A stretch of 64,000 nt of DNA from Demequina mangrovi (GTDB lineage Bacteria; Actinomycetota; Actinomycetes; Actinomycetales; Demequinaceae): NCBI RefSeq assembly GCF_000759715.1, contig NZ_BBLU01000006.1, positions 143,198 through 207,197 on the forward strand, written 5' to 3'. The position numbers and the translations under genes were made by a program. Positions 1-8,683 of the stretch are shown in pieces (the stretch's first letter is position 1; each line of letters begins with the position of its first letter). A model generated the notes under the pieces. It worked only from the letters and a program-made list of their open reading frames with translations. It was not told the origin of the DNA and searched no databases.

Positions 1-221
1 ACCCCGAGCTCGTGGGCGAGGTGCTCGCCGTGATGAAGGATCTGGCCGCGGGCGGCATGACGATGGTCGTGGTGACCCACGAGATCGGCTTCGCCCGTGA
101 GGTCGCGGACCATGTGGTCTTCATGGACGAGGGCGTCGTGGTCGAGGAGGGGCCGGCCGCCCAGGTGATCGACGGGCCGACGCAGGACCGCACCCGCGAC
201 TTCCTCGCGCACGTCCTCTAG
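1..221 (+). CDS. Polar amino acid ABC transporter ATP-binding protein, C-terminal part (5' end outside window)
   Basis: The reading frame is open from base 3 with no start codon inside the window, so only the last 72 or so residues are present. They contain the Walker B-distal segment and the switch (H-loop) sequence [20 protein letters not shown], followed by [11 protein letters not shown], which is characteristic of the GlnQ/HisP/ArtP class of amino acid importer ATPases. The protein would energise uptake of a polar amino acid at the cytoplasmic face together with permease and binding protein genes that must lie upstream. Substrate cannot be assigned from this fragment. Confidence 0.88.
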   Translation, partial: PELVGEVLAVMKDLAAGGMTMVVVTHEIGFAREVADHVVFMDEGVVVEEGPAAQVIDGPTQDRTRDFLAHVL

Positions 222-304
222 CGAAGCGTCCCGTCTCCCCTCGTAGGCAGGGGTGACGCAGGGACGATGCGCCGCTAGGCTCCGGGCAGCTGAGGGGAGC
301 GGCG

Positions 305-649
305 ATGGTGACGGTGCTGTCATGGGTGGGCGTCGTGGCGCTCGCGTGCGCGGTGGTGCTCGGGGCATCGGGGCTGGTGCTGGCCGCGATCGCGCGCTCG
401 CGAGGCTTCCGGATCATCGTCCCTGCCGTGCGCGGTGCTCTCGGTGTGGTGATCGCCGCGGCGCTCGCCGTCGCGGTGCTCGCAGGCGGGCGCGTCCCGG
501 CCTGGGTGGTCCCGATCACGGTCCTGCTCGGCGGCGCGGGCGGAGCGTTCCTCGCGATCGAGGTCGCGAGGCGGATGCCGCACGACGCCGACGCGGACGC
601 GACGGCTGACACCGCGCGCGGCGCTCAGCCGAGCTCGCGGCAGAGGTAG
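305..649 (+). CDS. Small hypothetical membrane protein
   Basis: A 114-residue protein with three hydrophobic stretches (roughly residues 3-30, 38-60 and 66-86) and a polar, Asp/Ala-rich C-terminal tail. A GGGGAG ribosome site sits just before the ATG. I do not recognise a family. It follows the ABC transporter end by 83 bases in the same direction, but the gap contains the intergenic motif ACGCAGGGACGATGC, so it probably has its own promoter. No function is proposed. Confidence 0.65.
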   Translation: MVTVLSWVGVVALACAVVLGASGLVLAAIARSRGFRIIVPAVRGALGVVIAAALAVAVLAGGRVPAWVVPITVLLGGAGGAFLAIEVARRMPHDADADATADTARGAQPSSRQR

Positions 650-692
650 AGCGCGCGTCGGTCCTGGACGCATCGTGCCTGGGTAGGCGACG

Positions 693-1232
693 ATGCGTGG
701 CATGAGCGTCGCACAGGACTCCCCATCCGTCCGGGAACGGCGCGAACCGGGGCTCGGCTCCCAGGCCGTCGTGCTCGTCCTCGGCCTGGTCGTCGCCTCG
801 GGAGCGTCGTGGTGGGCGGGCGGCGTCCTGATCCTGCCCCGGGTGGCCGATGGACGCGACGCGGGTTGGGTGGTGCTGGCGTACGTCCTCGGCGCGCTGC
901 TCATGACGATGGTGCTCGTCGCCGTGCTCGGCGTCTTCCTCGCCGTCCGCGGCGTGGTCCGGCTGCGCCTCGGGCGGATCCTCTCGCCATGGTGGGGCTA
1001 CGGAGCCCTCGCGGCGCTCACGCTCGCCTTGCTGGTCTCGTACGTGGCGGCGGATCCCACGGACGCTGTCGTGTACGCCGCGCCGATGCTTGCGACCCTC
1101 GCGCTCCTCGTCCCGGTAGTGCCCCTCGCGCGGAGAGCATGGCTCCCGAGGTGGGCGGTCCTCGGCCTCGCCACGCTGCTGGTCGCCGGGGCGGTGGTGC
1201 TCGGCGCCCCGCTACTCGGACTCGGGTGGTGA
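693..1232 (+). CDS. Hypothetical multi-pass membrane protein
   Basis: A 179-residue protein with about five predicted membrane helices (first near residues 24-48, then 61-85, 101-120, 128-145 and 152-175). Either ATG at 693 or the one at 702 could be used. The N-terminal 20 residues are polar and charged. No family recognised. The 3' end overlaps the convergently oriented acetyltransferase gene by 21 bases, which is common in compact actinobacterial genomes. Confidence 0.65.
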   Translation: MRGMSVAQDSPSVRERREPGLGSQAVVLVLGLVVASGASWWAGGVLILPRVADGRDAGWVVLAYVLGALLMTMVLVAVLGVFLAVRGVVRLRLGRILSPWWGYGALAALTLALLVSYVAADPTDAVVYAAPMLATLALLVPVVPLARRAWLPRWAVLGLATLLVAGAVVLGAPLLGLGW

Positions 1233-1697
1233 GGCGGGCAGCTCGCGGCTGAGGTAGAGCGCGCGCTCGTCCGTGTCCGGCTGGAGCACCGCGAAGCCCT
1301 CCCGCTCGTAGAAGCGGAGCGCGTCCACGTCGCCCTCGTCGACGTTGACCTCGAGCAGCTCGACCTCGCGCTCACGGGCACGAGCGACGACGGCCCCGAC
1401 GAGCGCCGCACCGATCCCGCGGCCGCGGGAGCCCGCCCGCACGTACAGCTCGTCGAGCAGGGCCACCGGGCCGTCCCACCACACGTTGGTCCGGTAGGTC
1501 ACCAGCGCGACCCCGATCGCCGGGCTCCCCGCGAGGAAGGCGTCCGTGCCGGCGCCCGCCAGGAGCTCGAGCAGCCGCTCCTCGAGCACGCGCGGGCCGG
1601 GGGAGGGGGTGTCGTACGCGACGTTGAACTCGTGCAGCAGCCGGGCGACGCGCGCCGCGTCCGCGGGGGACGCGCGGTGGATGGTCGCCGTGCTCAC
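1212..1697 (-). CDS. GNAT family N-acetyltransferase
   Basis: A 161-residue single GNAT domain. The acetyl-CoA binding motif A is visible as RGRGIGAALV near residues 90-100, preceded by the strand LLDELYV and followed by the motif B-like FYEREGF near residue 133. It probably transfers an acetyl group from acetyl-CoA to a small-molecule or protein amine, substrate unknown. Translation likely starts at GTG (1695-1697). Its end overlaps the membrane protein gene on the other strand. Confidence 0.82.
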   Translation of the reverse strand: MSTATIHRASPADAARVARLLHEFNVAYDTPSPGPRVLEERLLELLAGAGTDAFLAGSPAIGVALVTYRTNVWWDGPVALLDELYVRAGSRGRGIGAALVGAVVARAREREVELLEVNVDEGDVDALRFYEREGFAVLQPDTDERALYLSRELPASPPESE

Positions 1698-1768
1698 CTC
1701 GCCACGCTAACCCCGGGCCGCGCCCGTCGGCGAAGCGGGCCCAGCGGGTATGGCTCCCGTCCCGCGGA

Positions 1769-2668
1769 TCAGCCCAGGGACGAGGCCCGGACCGCCGCGG
1801 CCATGTCCTCGGAGCCATGCCCCGCCGCGACCACGCGGTCGAGGCGCGAGCGCGCGCCGTCGAAGGCGTCGACGTGCACCCCGGCGGACCGGGCGGCGTC
1901 GGAGATGAGCGCCGCGTCCTTCGCCGCGACCGCGGCGCCGACGCTCGTGTCCTCGAGCCGGTCCTCGAGGATCAGCGCGGACTTGGCGCGCAGGTAGCCC
2001 ATGTCGAGCGGGCCGCCCTCGACGAGGTCGAGGAACGTGCGCGGATCGAGACCGAGTCCCCGGGCTAGGGAGAGCGTCTCGCCCGCGGCGTTGTTGACCG
2101 CGATCACCCAGCTGTTGGCGACCAGCTTGAGGCGCTGCGCCGAGCCGTCGGCCGCATCGTCCCCCGTCCAGAGGGTGCGCGTCGCGAAGGAGTCGAAGAC
2201 CGTCATCGCCGTCTCGCGGACCTCCAGCGGACCGGCCGCCATCACGGTCAGCTCGCCGGCCTCGGCCGGCTCGCGCGTGCCCAGCACGGGCGCATCGACA
2301 AGGACGAGGCCCAGCTCGTCCGCGACAGACGCGAGCTCGGGCATCGCCTCGAGCCCCACGGTCGACTGCTGCAGCCACAGCGTGCCGGGCCGCAGGCCGG
2401 GAGCGGCCTGGCGGATGACGTCGAGCACCACGGGGCCGTCGTGGAGCATCGTGAGGACGGCGTCGGCCTCGTGGACGGCCTCGGCAGGGGTCGTCGTCAC
2501 CGTCGCGCCGTCGGCGAGCATCGCGGCCGCGGTCGCGTGGGTGCGGTTCCACACGCGTACGGCGTGGCCGGCGCGCACGAGGTTGCGCGCCATCGCCGCG
2601 CCCATGATGCCCGTGCCGAGGACGGCGACGACCAGGGGACGGGGTGCGGCGGCGGGGTTGTCGGTCAC
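1769..2668 (-). CDS. NAD(P)-dependent beta-hydroxyacid dehydrogenase family protein
   Basis: A 299-residue protein with an N-terminal Rossmann motif GTGIMGAAMARNL (residues about 17-30) followed by RVWNRT, the NADP-type signature of the 3-hydroxyisobutyrate dehydrogenase, tartronate semialdehyde and glyoxylate reductase family. The catalytic-lysine region KLVANSW lies near residue 180, and the region containing DAPVLGTREPAEAGELTV fits the substrate loop. Length fits the family. The exact substrate is not readable from sequence; imine reductases share the fold. It is a single gene divergent from the lipoprotein gene. Confidence 0.85.
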   Translation of the reverse strand: MTDNPAAAPRPLVVAVLGTGIMGAAMARNLVRAGHAVRVWNRTHATAAAMLADGATVTTTPAEAVHEADAVLTMLHDGPVVLDVIRQAAPGLRPGTLWLQQSTVGLEAMPELASVADELGLVLVDAPVLGTREPAEAGELTVMAAGPLEVRETAMTVFDSFATRTLWTGDDAADGSAQRLKLVANSWVIAVNNAAGETLSLARGLGLDPRTFLDLVEGGPLDMGYLRAKSALILEDRLEDTSVGAAVAAKDAALISDAARSAGVHVDAFDGARSRLDRVVAAGHGSEDMAAAVRASSLG

Positions 2669-2750
2669 GGGTGCTCCTCGGCGGTGGGGTTCGGGTCCGG
2701 TGTGACAACGGTTGGCGGGCCTGTGCGCTTCCCTCGGTTAGCCTCGGTGC

Positions 2751-3593
2751 GTGCGCACCGCCCTCCTCGCCGCTGTCGCGGCCGTCTCGCTCGCCGGCTG
2801 CTCGCTCCTCAGCACGATCGGCGAGGACCTCCCGGCCTCGAGCGCGGCCGAGACCGCCGCGAGCGCGGCGCCGACCGAGAGCACCGCATCGTCCGCGCCC
2901 ACCGAGGACGTCGACGATGCCGACGCGGTCGAGGTGCCCACGCAGGTGATCGACCTGGGCGAGCACGGCTCGTACGGCGTGGCGACGCTCGACCTCGCGG
3001 ACTGGGACGTCCGCGTCGACTGGCCGCAGGACGAGGACGGCACCGACCTCGAGGAGTACATCGACGCGCATCCCGGGATCGCGGTGCTCACCAACGCGGG
3101 GATCTTCTCGGACGACCTCACTCCCGGCGGGCTCACGGTCGCCGACGGCGAGGAGCTGCGCTCGCTCAACCTCTCCGACGGGTACGGCAACTTCCACCTC
3201 AAGCCCAACGCGGTCTTCGAGATCCTCGAGGACGGCACCGCGGCCATCGTCGACTCGACGCTCTACGAGCCCGACGGGGTGATGCAGGCGACGCAGTCGG
3301 GGCCCGCGCTGCTCCTCGACGGCGAGGTCCACCCCGACTTCACCGAGGGGTCGACCAACACCGCGCTCCGCACCGGCGTCGGGGTGAGCCCCGACGGGGG
3401 GACCGTCTACCTGGTCATCACCCGCTCGTACGTCAACCTGTGGGACTTCGCGACGATGTTCCGCGACGAGCTCGGCGTCGAGGACGCGCTCTACCTCGAC
3501 GGGCAGATCTCCCAGCTGTGGGTGTCGGGCGGCACGCTTCCGACGTCCTACCTGGGTCCCTACGGCGCGGTGATCGCGGCGTATCCGCGCTGA
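2751..3593 (+). CDS. Secreted lipoprotein with phosphodiester glycosidase (NAGPA) domain
   Basis: A 280-residue protein starting at GTG with a lipoprotein signal peptide: hydrophobic segment then lipobox LAGC at residues 14-17. A low-complexity Ala/Ser/Thr/Glu linker (about residues 25-60) leads to a domain resembling the phosphodiester glycosidase (NAGPA/DUF2233) family: LTNAGIFSDD, GYGNFHLKPNAVF, QSGPALLLDGEV, RTGVGVSPDG and ALYLDGQISQLW are family-like blocks. Members hydrolyse sugar phosphodiesters such as capping GlcNAc. Expected location is the outer face of the membrane. Confidence 0.8.
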   Translation: MRTALLAAVAAVSLAGCSLLSTIGEDLPASSAAETAASAAPTESTASSAPTEDVDDADAVEVPTQVIDLGEHGSYGVATLDLADWDVRVDWPQDEDGTDLEEYIDAHPGIAVLTNAGIFSDDLTPGGLTVADGEELRSLNLSDGYGNFHLKPNAVFEILEDGTAAIVDSTLYEPDGVMQATQSGPALLLDGEVHPDFTEGSTNTALRTGVGVSPDGGTVYLVITRSYVNLWDFATMFRDELGVEDALYLDGQISQLWVSGGTLPTSYLGPYGAVIAAYPR

Positions 3594-3608
3594 CGCTACG
3601 GTCGGAGC

Positions 3609-4544
3609 ATGACGCTCGACGCGCCGGTCGCCGACTGGGTCGCCTCGCGCCTGGGGTCGGCGCCTGAGGGCGAGTTCTTCGAGGCCTCCTCGATGTCCGA
3701 GGTGTGGGGCGTGCGGCTCGCCGACGGCAGGTCGGTCGCCGTGAAGCGACGCGGCGGGGGAGCACGGCTCGCGATCGCGTGCGCCGCGCATCGTGCGGCG
3801 GCGGCCGCCGGGATCGACACCCCCGCCCTCCTCGCGGGGCCGGATGCGCTCGGCGGTGAGAGAGGCGGCGCGGACGATGCGTGGCTCACCGCCGAGGACT
3901 GGCGGCCCGAGGGCGCCTTCTCGCCCGAGGGGGACGCGCCGGTGCTGTTCGCGGGCCTGCTCGCATCGCTGGTCCGCGCTCTCGCGGACGTGGACGCCGC
4001 GGGGCTGACCCCGCCGCCATGGCTCTGGTACGACCACGACGACGAGGACCGCGTGTGGCCGCCCGCTGCCTCGGACCGCTGGGACCCGCACCGGATCGAG
4101 GCGGACCTCCCGCCCGCGCTCGCGGCGATGGCCCGCGCCGCCCGCGCGCGGCTGCGGGCGAGCGCCCTGTCGAGCGTGCTGGGGCACAGCGATCTCAACG
4201 CGCTCAACGTGCGCTGGGTGGGCGACCGGCCGATCGTGCACGACTGGGACTCGGTCGCGGTGCGTCCCGAGGCGGTGCTGGCCGGCACGCTCGCGCTCGA
4301 CCATCCGGCCGCCCCCGACGCCGGGGCCGCGGCGGACGTCGCGACGGGTGCGCGCGTCATCAAGGCCTACGAGGACGCCCGCGGACGTGCCTTCACCGCG
4401 GACGAGCGCGAGGTCGCCTGGGCGACCTCGGTGTGGCTCGCCTGCTACAACGCGGCCTTCGAGCACCTCCACGGCGGTCCCGGCACCGTCACGGCCGTGA
4501 TCCTGCGGGACGGCGAGGAGCGGCTCGCGCTCGCGGGGGCGTGA
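3609..4544 (+). CDS. APH/choline-kinase fold phosphotransferase
   Basis: A 311-residue kinase-fold protein. The ATP-anchoring lysine is in SVAVKRRG near residue 45; the catalytic loop is HSDLNALNVRW near residue 195 and the metal-binding DWDSV follows near residue 216. This is the aminoglycoside phosphotransferase-like fold, used by antibiotic, homoserine and sugar kinases alike, so the substrate is open. The gene starts 15 bases after the lipoprotein gene, suggesting cotranscription. Nothing links it specifically to antibiotic resistance. Confidence 0.75.
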   Translation: MTLDAPVADWVASRLGSAPEGEFFEASSMSEVWGVRLADGRSVAVKRRGGGARLAIACAAHRAAAAAGIDTPALLAGPDALGGERGGADDAWLTAEDWRPEGAFSPEGDAPVLFAGLLASLVRALADVDAAGLTPPPWLWYDHDDEDRVWPPAASDRWDPHRIEADLPPALAAMARAARARLRASALSSVLGHSDLNALNVRWVGDRPIVHDWDSVAVRPEAVLAGTLALDHPAAPDAGAAADVATGARVIKAYEDARGRAFTADEREVAWATSVWLACYNAAFEHLHGGPGTVTAVILRDGEERLALAGA

Positions 4545-4561
4545 GCGCGAGCCGCGCCACG

Positions 4562-5011
4562 TCACACGATCATCCACGTCCCGGTGTTGGCAGGAGAGGC
4601 GGCGAGGTCGAGCGCCTCGTCGGCGCAGCCGACCCGTCTGCCGTAGCCGTCGAAGCGGAAGTGGCCCACCGGCCCGCCGAGGTTTACGTCCGTGGACGCG
4701 CACTCCAGCCACCTGGCATCGTCCGCGCAGTAGGAGATCGCGACGCCGCCCACGACGGCCAGCGCCGTGCCCTGGTCGTGCAGGTGCGTGAGCCCGCGCG
4801 CGAGCGCGGCGCTCACGTGCTCGCGTCCCCGTGGGTGGAGGCGCCAGGTCGCCGCTGACCCGTCGCCCGCGACGACGACTCCGGTCGGGGTGACCTCCAG
4901 GATCTCGAGCCGCCGGTGCGGTCCGCGGTGCAGCGCACGCTTGACCTGGATGAAGTGGGGCGAGTGGCCCGGGCTGCTGAGGGCGCATCGCGGGTACGTG
5001 AGATGAGACAT
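4562..5011 (-). CDS. Hypothetical protein
   Basis: A 149-residue protein of unknown family. I place the start at the ATG ending at 5011 because a GGAG ribosome site lies 5 bases before it; an upstream in-frame ATG at 5077 has no such site. The protein is rich in His, Gly and Arg, with segments GVVVAGDGSAATWRLHP and HLHDQGTALAVVGGVAISY that look like beta strands of a compact soluble domain. No signal peptide or membrane helix. It ends 18 bases from the convergent kinase gene. Confidence 0.6.
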   Translation of the reverse strand: MSHLTYPRCALSSPGHSPHFIQVKRALHRGPHRRLEILEVTPTGVVVAGDGSAATWRLHPRGREHVSAALARGLTHLHDQGTALAVVGGVAISYCADDARWLECASTDVNLGGPVGHFRFDGYGRRVGCADEALDLAASPANTGTWMIV

Positions 5012-5223
5012 GGGTGCTCCAGTCGTCCGTGCTTCCGCGGGCCGGTCGGCACGCGGCGGATCTTCCTTCAGGGGCACCGTGTCGGGAACGCGGTTGCCAG
5101 CCGGCGAGCTGAAGGGCTTGGCGCCGGGCTTCTTGATCCTGAGCTCACCGTAGCGCGACGGTGGGACGACGCAAGGTCTCGTCGCGCGCCGTAAGCCTCG
5201 TCACCGATAGTGTCGAAGGAGCG

Positions 5224-6069
5224 ATGCAGACGCCATCACTCACGCCGCTGGAGCGGGAGCAGGTCGACGCCGCGAACGCGGCGGACGGCCCCGCCGTGGT
5301 GCTGTTGCACGATCTGTGGACCCTCGCAGGCTCATGGGATCCCTGGCGCACGATGCTCGCCGAGCGGGGCTTCCCATCCGTCGCCGTCCCGTGGCCGCAC
5401 GAGCCGGCATCGGTGGCCGAGGCGCTCGCGGACCCGGATGCGGCGGCCGGGGTGAGCCTGCGCGACATGCGCGCCGCCGCGACCCGCGTGGTCGACGCGC
5501 TCGACCGCCCGCCGATGGTCATCGGTCACTGCTTCGGCGCGCTCGTGGCGCAGCAGCTCGCCGGCACCGGGCGCGTGCGGGCGACCGTCGCGATCACGCC
5601 CGCGCCGATGAAGGGCTCGGTGCAGGCCCCCGAGCTCATGCTCGTCGCCGCCGCGCCCGTGCTCAAAGACCCGGCCAACCGCGAGCGCGCGATCCGCTTC
5701 GCGTATCCCGAGTACCGCTACGCGTGGGCGAACACGCTCGGCGTGGAGGAGGCGCGGGAGCTCTGGGAGACCTCGCACGTGCCCGGATCGGGGACGGCGG
5801 TCTTCGAGGTCGCGCGCGCCCGTCGCGAGCAGCGCTCCGCCGCATCAGTCGACACCATCAACCCCGACCGCGGGCCGATGCTCGTGGTGAGCGCGGCCCG
5901 CGACCGCCTGGTGCCGCCGGTGATCTCGTCCTCGACCTTCCGGATCCAGAGCCGCAACCCGAGCCCCACCGACTTCGTCGAGTTCTTCGACCGGGGGCAC
6001 TCCCTCACCCTCGACTCGGGCTGGCCCGAGGTCGCCGACCGGGTGATCGAGTACCTCGAGCACCAGTAG
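5224..6069 (+). CDS. Alpha/beta hydrolase with a Cys at the nucleophile elbow
   Basis: A 281-residue alpha/beta hydrolase. VVLLHDLW (about residue 25) supplies the oxyanion region, GHCFGA (residues 101-106) is the nucleophile elbow, and DRGHSLTLD near residue 260 carries the catalytic His. The elbow has Cys103 where Ser is usual; dienelactone hydrolases use Cys, but most relatives with this lid architecture use Ser. The ATG at 5224 is preferred over an upstream GTG because AAGGAG precedes it. Substrate unknown; the protein is cytoplasmic. Confidence 0.78.
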   Translation: MQTPSLTPLEREQVDAANAADGPAVVLLHDLWTLAGSWDPWRTMLAERGFPSVAVPWPHEPASVAEALADPDAAAGVSLRDMRAAATRVVDALDRPPMVIGHCFGALVAQQLAGTGRVRATVAITPAPMKGSVQAPELMLVAAAPVLKDPANRERAIRFAYPEYRYAWANTLGVEEARELWETSHVPGSGTAVFEVARARREQRSAASVDTINPDRGPMLVVSAARDRLVPPVISSSTFRIQSRNPSPTDFVEFFDRGHSLTLDSGWPEVADRVIEYLEHQ

Positions 6070-6089
6070 CGCGCGCCGGCCGCACCCGC

Positions 6090-7100
6090 TCAGACCCCGA
6101 GGATCGCGTGGAGCCGCGCGCGGTTCGCGCGGATCGACGCACGATGCCCGTCGAGCCAGCCGCCCTCGAAGCCCCGCGGACCGATCTCCGTGAGCTGCAC
6201 CGCCATCGACCACAGCCGGTACAGCGCGACACGCAGCTCCGCGGAGCGGTCCAGGCGCAGCGGGCGGCCGGTCGCGGCCTCGTAGCCGGCGACCTTGGCC
6301 GCCTCGAACGGCCCCGAGGAGTGCGTCTCGCCGCCCGCGAGCCCCCACAGCGGGTCCCCGAACAGCGAGCGCTCGAAGTCGACCACGCCCGTGACGTCAC
6401 CGTTGTTGGGGTCCACCAGCACGTTGCCGTGCCACAGGTCCGCATGCACCAGCGTGGGGGCCGAGACCTCGGCGAGCGCCTCCGCCGCCGCCTCGACCCC
6501 GGCGAGCAGTCTCGCCGGCTCGATGTCGACCTCCCAGGCCGCCGCATCGTCCACCGCGGAGGCGACGAGGCGCTCGAGGAAGCCCGGCCAGGTCGGGTCG
6601 CCCAGCCGGAACCCGTCCGCGGGGAGGCCGAAGCGCTCGCCGATGACGCCGCCGAGAACGGCGAGGATCTTGCCCACCTGGTGGTGTGCGCGGGCGTTCG
6701 ACTCGGGCGTCATGACGTCGGTCGCGTCGTCCCACGGCATGCCCGGCACGAGCGTCATCACCAGCACGTCGACATCGGCGACGGCGCGCGAGAAGTCCTC
6801 GTGCAGCACCCGCGGCGCGGGGACGGCATCGAGGGGCGCGACGAGGCGCAGATGATCGCGCTCGGCACGGAGCATGTCGTGCTCGTAGCCGAGCAGCCGC
6901 GACCGGCCCCGGGCGTCGCGTGCCTCCGGCACCGAGGTCTTCACCACGACGGTCTCGCCGCCGTCGAGCTCGACCCCCTGCACCGCGGAGAACGTCCCGC
7001 CCGACAGGAGCCACGAGTCGCTCACGCGCCCGAGCGGAGCGAGGATCGCCTCGAGCTCCTCGCGCGTGAGCGCGCGCTGGGTGGGCAGGAGGTCGGTCAC
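6090..7100 (-). CDS. Aminoglycoside phosphotransferase-family kinase
   Basis: A 336-residue protein starting at GTG (7098-7100) with TGAGGA just upstream. It has the nucleotide-binding lysine in TVVVKTSVPEA, the Brenner-type catalytic loop LVHADLWHGNVLVD near residue 210 and the metal-binding GVVDFERSLFGDPLWGL. This DLWHGN/DFE pattern is typical of APH-family kinases of small hydroxylated metabolites. It is convergent with the hydrolase gene and shares fold but little sequence with the kinase at 3609. Substrate unknown. Confidence 0.8.
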   Translation of the reverse strand: MTDLLPTQRALTREELEAILAPLGRVSDSWLLSGGTFSAVQGVELDGGETVVVKTSVPEARDARGRSRLLGYEHDMLRAERDHLRLVAPLDAVPAPRVLHEDFSRAVADVDVLVMTLVPGMPWDDATDVMTPESNARAHHQVGKILAVLGGVIGERFGLPADGFRLGDPTWPGFLERLVASAVDDAAAWEVDIEPARLLAGVEAAAEALAEVSAPTLVHADLWHGNVLVDPNNGDVTGVVDFERSLFGDPLWGLAGGETHSSGPFEAAKVAGYEAATGRPLRLDRSAELRVALYRLWSMAVQLTEIGPRGFEGGWLDGHRASIRANRARLHAILGV

Positions 7101-7208
7101 GTCCTCAGGGTAGGACGATGCGCGCGACCCCTTCGCACGCAGGGACGATGCCGCTAGCGTGTGGCCTGCGCGGTCCCCGCCGCGCGTCCCCGAGGCGAAG
7201 GAGCCGAC

Positions 7209-8045
7209 ATGCAGACCGCGATCATCACCGGAGGAGCGGGAGGCATGGGCCTCGCGACGGCGCGCATCCTGGGGCGCGACCACGCCGTCGTCATCGCCGA
7301 TGTGAGCCAGGATCGGCTCGACTCCGCGGTGGAGGAGCTGCGCTCCGAGGGGATCGACGCCACCGCGGTGGTGTGCGACATCACCTCGCGTGACTCGGTC
7401 GACGCGCTGATCGCGACCGGGAACGCGACCGGGGAGCTGCGCGCGGTGGTGCACGCGGCCGGGGTGAGCCCGCTCATGGGGGACGCCTCGATGATCGCCC
7501 GGATCAACGCGATCGGCACCGTCAACGTGGTCGAGGCCGCGCTCGAGGTCGCGGGAGAGGGCTTCGCGGTGGTCAACGTCGCGTCGATCGCCGGACACAT
7601 GACGCCCAAGGCGCTCCAGCCGGCCCGGACCTTCAGGCTCGCGCTCACGGACTTCGACGCCTTCGCTGAGCGGCTCGACCGCAGGGTCAACCGCGGCCCG
7701 AGGAAGATGCGCTCCGGACAGGCGTACTCGACCAGCAAGTCGTTCGTGATCTGGTACTCCCGGGCGATGGCGGCCGCCTTCGGGGCGAAGCGCGCACGCA
7801 TCGTCTCCGTCTCGCCGGGGAGCTTCGACACCGCGATGGGGCGCCTCGAGGAGGCCTCGGGCTCGGGCAAGCTCCTCGACTACGCCGCGCTGAAGCGCTT
7901 CGGCCGGCCCGAGGAGGTAGCCGAGGTGCTCGCCTTCTGCGCCTCCGACGGGCCCGGCTACCTCACCGGCACCGACATCCTGGTCGACGGCGGCACCAAG
8001 GCAGGGCTCACGCTCAAGGGCATGATCGCGATGGCGCGCGGCTGA
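7209..8045 (+). CDS. Short-chain dehydrogenase/reductase
   Basis: A 278-residue classical SDR. TGGAGGMG at residues 8-15 is the TGxxxGxG cofactor motif, VCDIT corresponds to the adenine-binding Asp region, and YSTSKSF contains the catalytic Tyr-x3-Lys. The C-terminal YLTGTDILVDGGT is the usual family ending. The start at 7209 is favoured by GGAG six bases upstream. Reversible NAD(P)-dependent oxidation of an alcohol is expected; the substrate is not deducible. The upstream gap carries an ACGCAGGGACGATGC motif copy. Confidence 0.85.
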   Translation: MQTAIITGGAGGMGLATARILGRDHAVVIADVSQDRLDSAVEELRSEGIDATAVVCDITSRDSVDALIATGNATGELRAVVHAAGVSPLMGDASMIARINAIGTVNVVEAALEVAGEGFAVVNVASIAGHMTPKALQPARTFRLALTDFDAFAERLDRRVNRGPRKMRSGQAYSTSKSFVIWYSRAMAAAFGAKRARIVSVSPGSFDTAMGRLEEASGSGKLLDYAALKRFGRPEEVAEVLAFCASDGPGYLTGTDILVDGGTKAGLTLKGMIAMARG

Positions 8046-8058
8046 CGCGCGCGGCGCG

Positions 8059-8682
8059 CTACAGCGTCTTGATGACCCGCGCGGGGTTGCCCGCGACCAC
8101 GCTCATCGGCGGCACGTCCTTGGTCACCACCGCGCCCGCCGCGACCACCGAGCCGCGGCCGATGGTGACGCCCGGGCAGATCACCACGGACCCGCCCAGC
8201 CACACGTCCGACTCGAGCGTGATGGGGAAGGCGCGCTCCCAGCCCTCGCGGCGGATGTCCACGTCGAAGGCGTGATTGACGGTGTAGAAGCGCGCGTCCG
8301 GGCCGATGAGGGCGTTGTCGCCGATGGTCACCACGCCCGAGCCGAGGATCATGAGGTTCGAGTTGATGAAGACGTTCGCGCCGAAGCGCACGCGCTCCTT
8401 GTACTCGAGGTAGATCGGCGGCCGGAAGTCGAGACCCGTGCCGCACTCGCCGACCAGCGCGCTCAGCGCCGCGGTCGAGCCCTCGGGGTCCTCGAAGTAG
8501 CGGCCGTTGAGGTCGCGCAGGCGGGCGAGCGTCGCGCGCTGCATGTCCGCGAGCTCCGGTCCGGCGCGGTACTTGAACCACTCGTCGTTGCTGAGCTTCT
8601 CGTACTCGGTGCGGGTCGGGTCCTCGACCGGGACCTCCGCCATCGCGGCCTTCATCTGGTTCTCGTGCGTCACGGTGTCCAA
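8059..8682 (-). CDS. Sugar O-acetyltransferase, left-handed beta-helix (maltose acetyltransferase type)
   Basis: A 207-residue hexapeptide-repeat acetyltransferase. The N-terminal Mac domain is seen around residues 17-60 (TEYEKLSNDEWFKYRAGPEL), followed by isoleucine-patch repeats through GSGVVTIGDNALIGPDARFY and VWLGGSVVICPGVTIGRGSVVAAGAVVTKD, ending VVAGNPARVIKTL. Catalytic His lies in TVNHAFD. It acetylates a sugar or galactoside from acetyl-CoA. The start lies one base after the stop of the upstream P-type ATPase gene on the same strand, so the two are very likely cotranscribed, although the functional tie is obscure. Confidence 0.87.
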   Translation of the reverse strand: MDTVTHENQMKAAMAEVPVEDPTRTEYEKLSNDEWFKYRAGPELADMQRATLARLRDLNGRYFEDPEGSTAALSALVGECGTGLDFRPPIYLEYKERVRFGANVFINSNLMILGSGVVTIGDNALIGPDARFYTVNHAFDVDIRREGWERAFPITLESDVWLGGSVVICPGVTIGRGSVVAAGAVVTKDVPPMSVVAGNPARVIKTL

Positions 8683-8683
8683 C

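Noticed and set aside
1707..4988. A 1093-codon open frame on the minus strand.
   Set aside because: Runs antisense through four well-supported genes; Arg/Pro/Gly-rich composition is typical of GC-rich shadow frames.
3609..7100. Antibiotic resistance by the two APH-like kinases.
   Set aside because: The fold is shared by many metabolic kinases and no context or specific motif supports aminoglycoside substrates.
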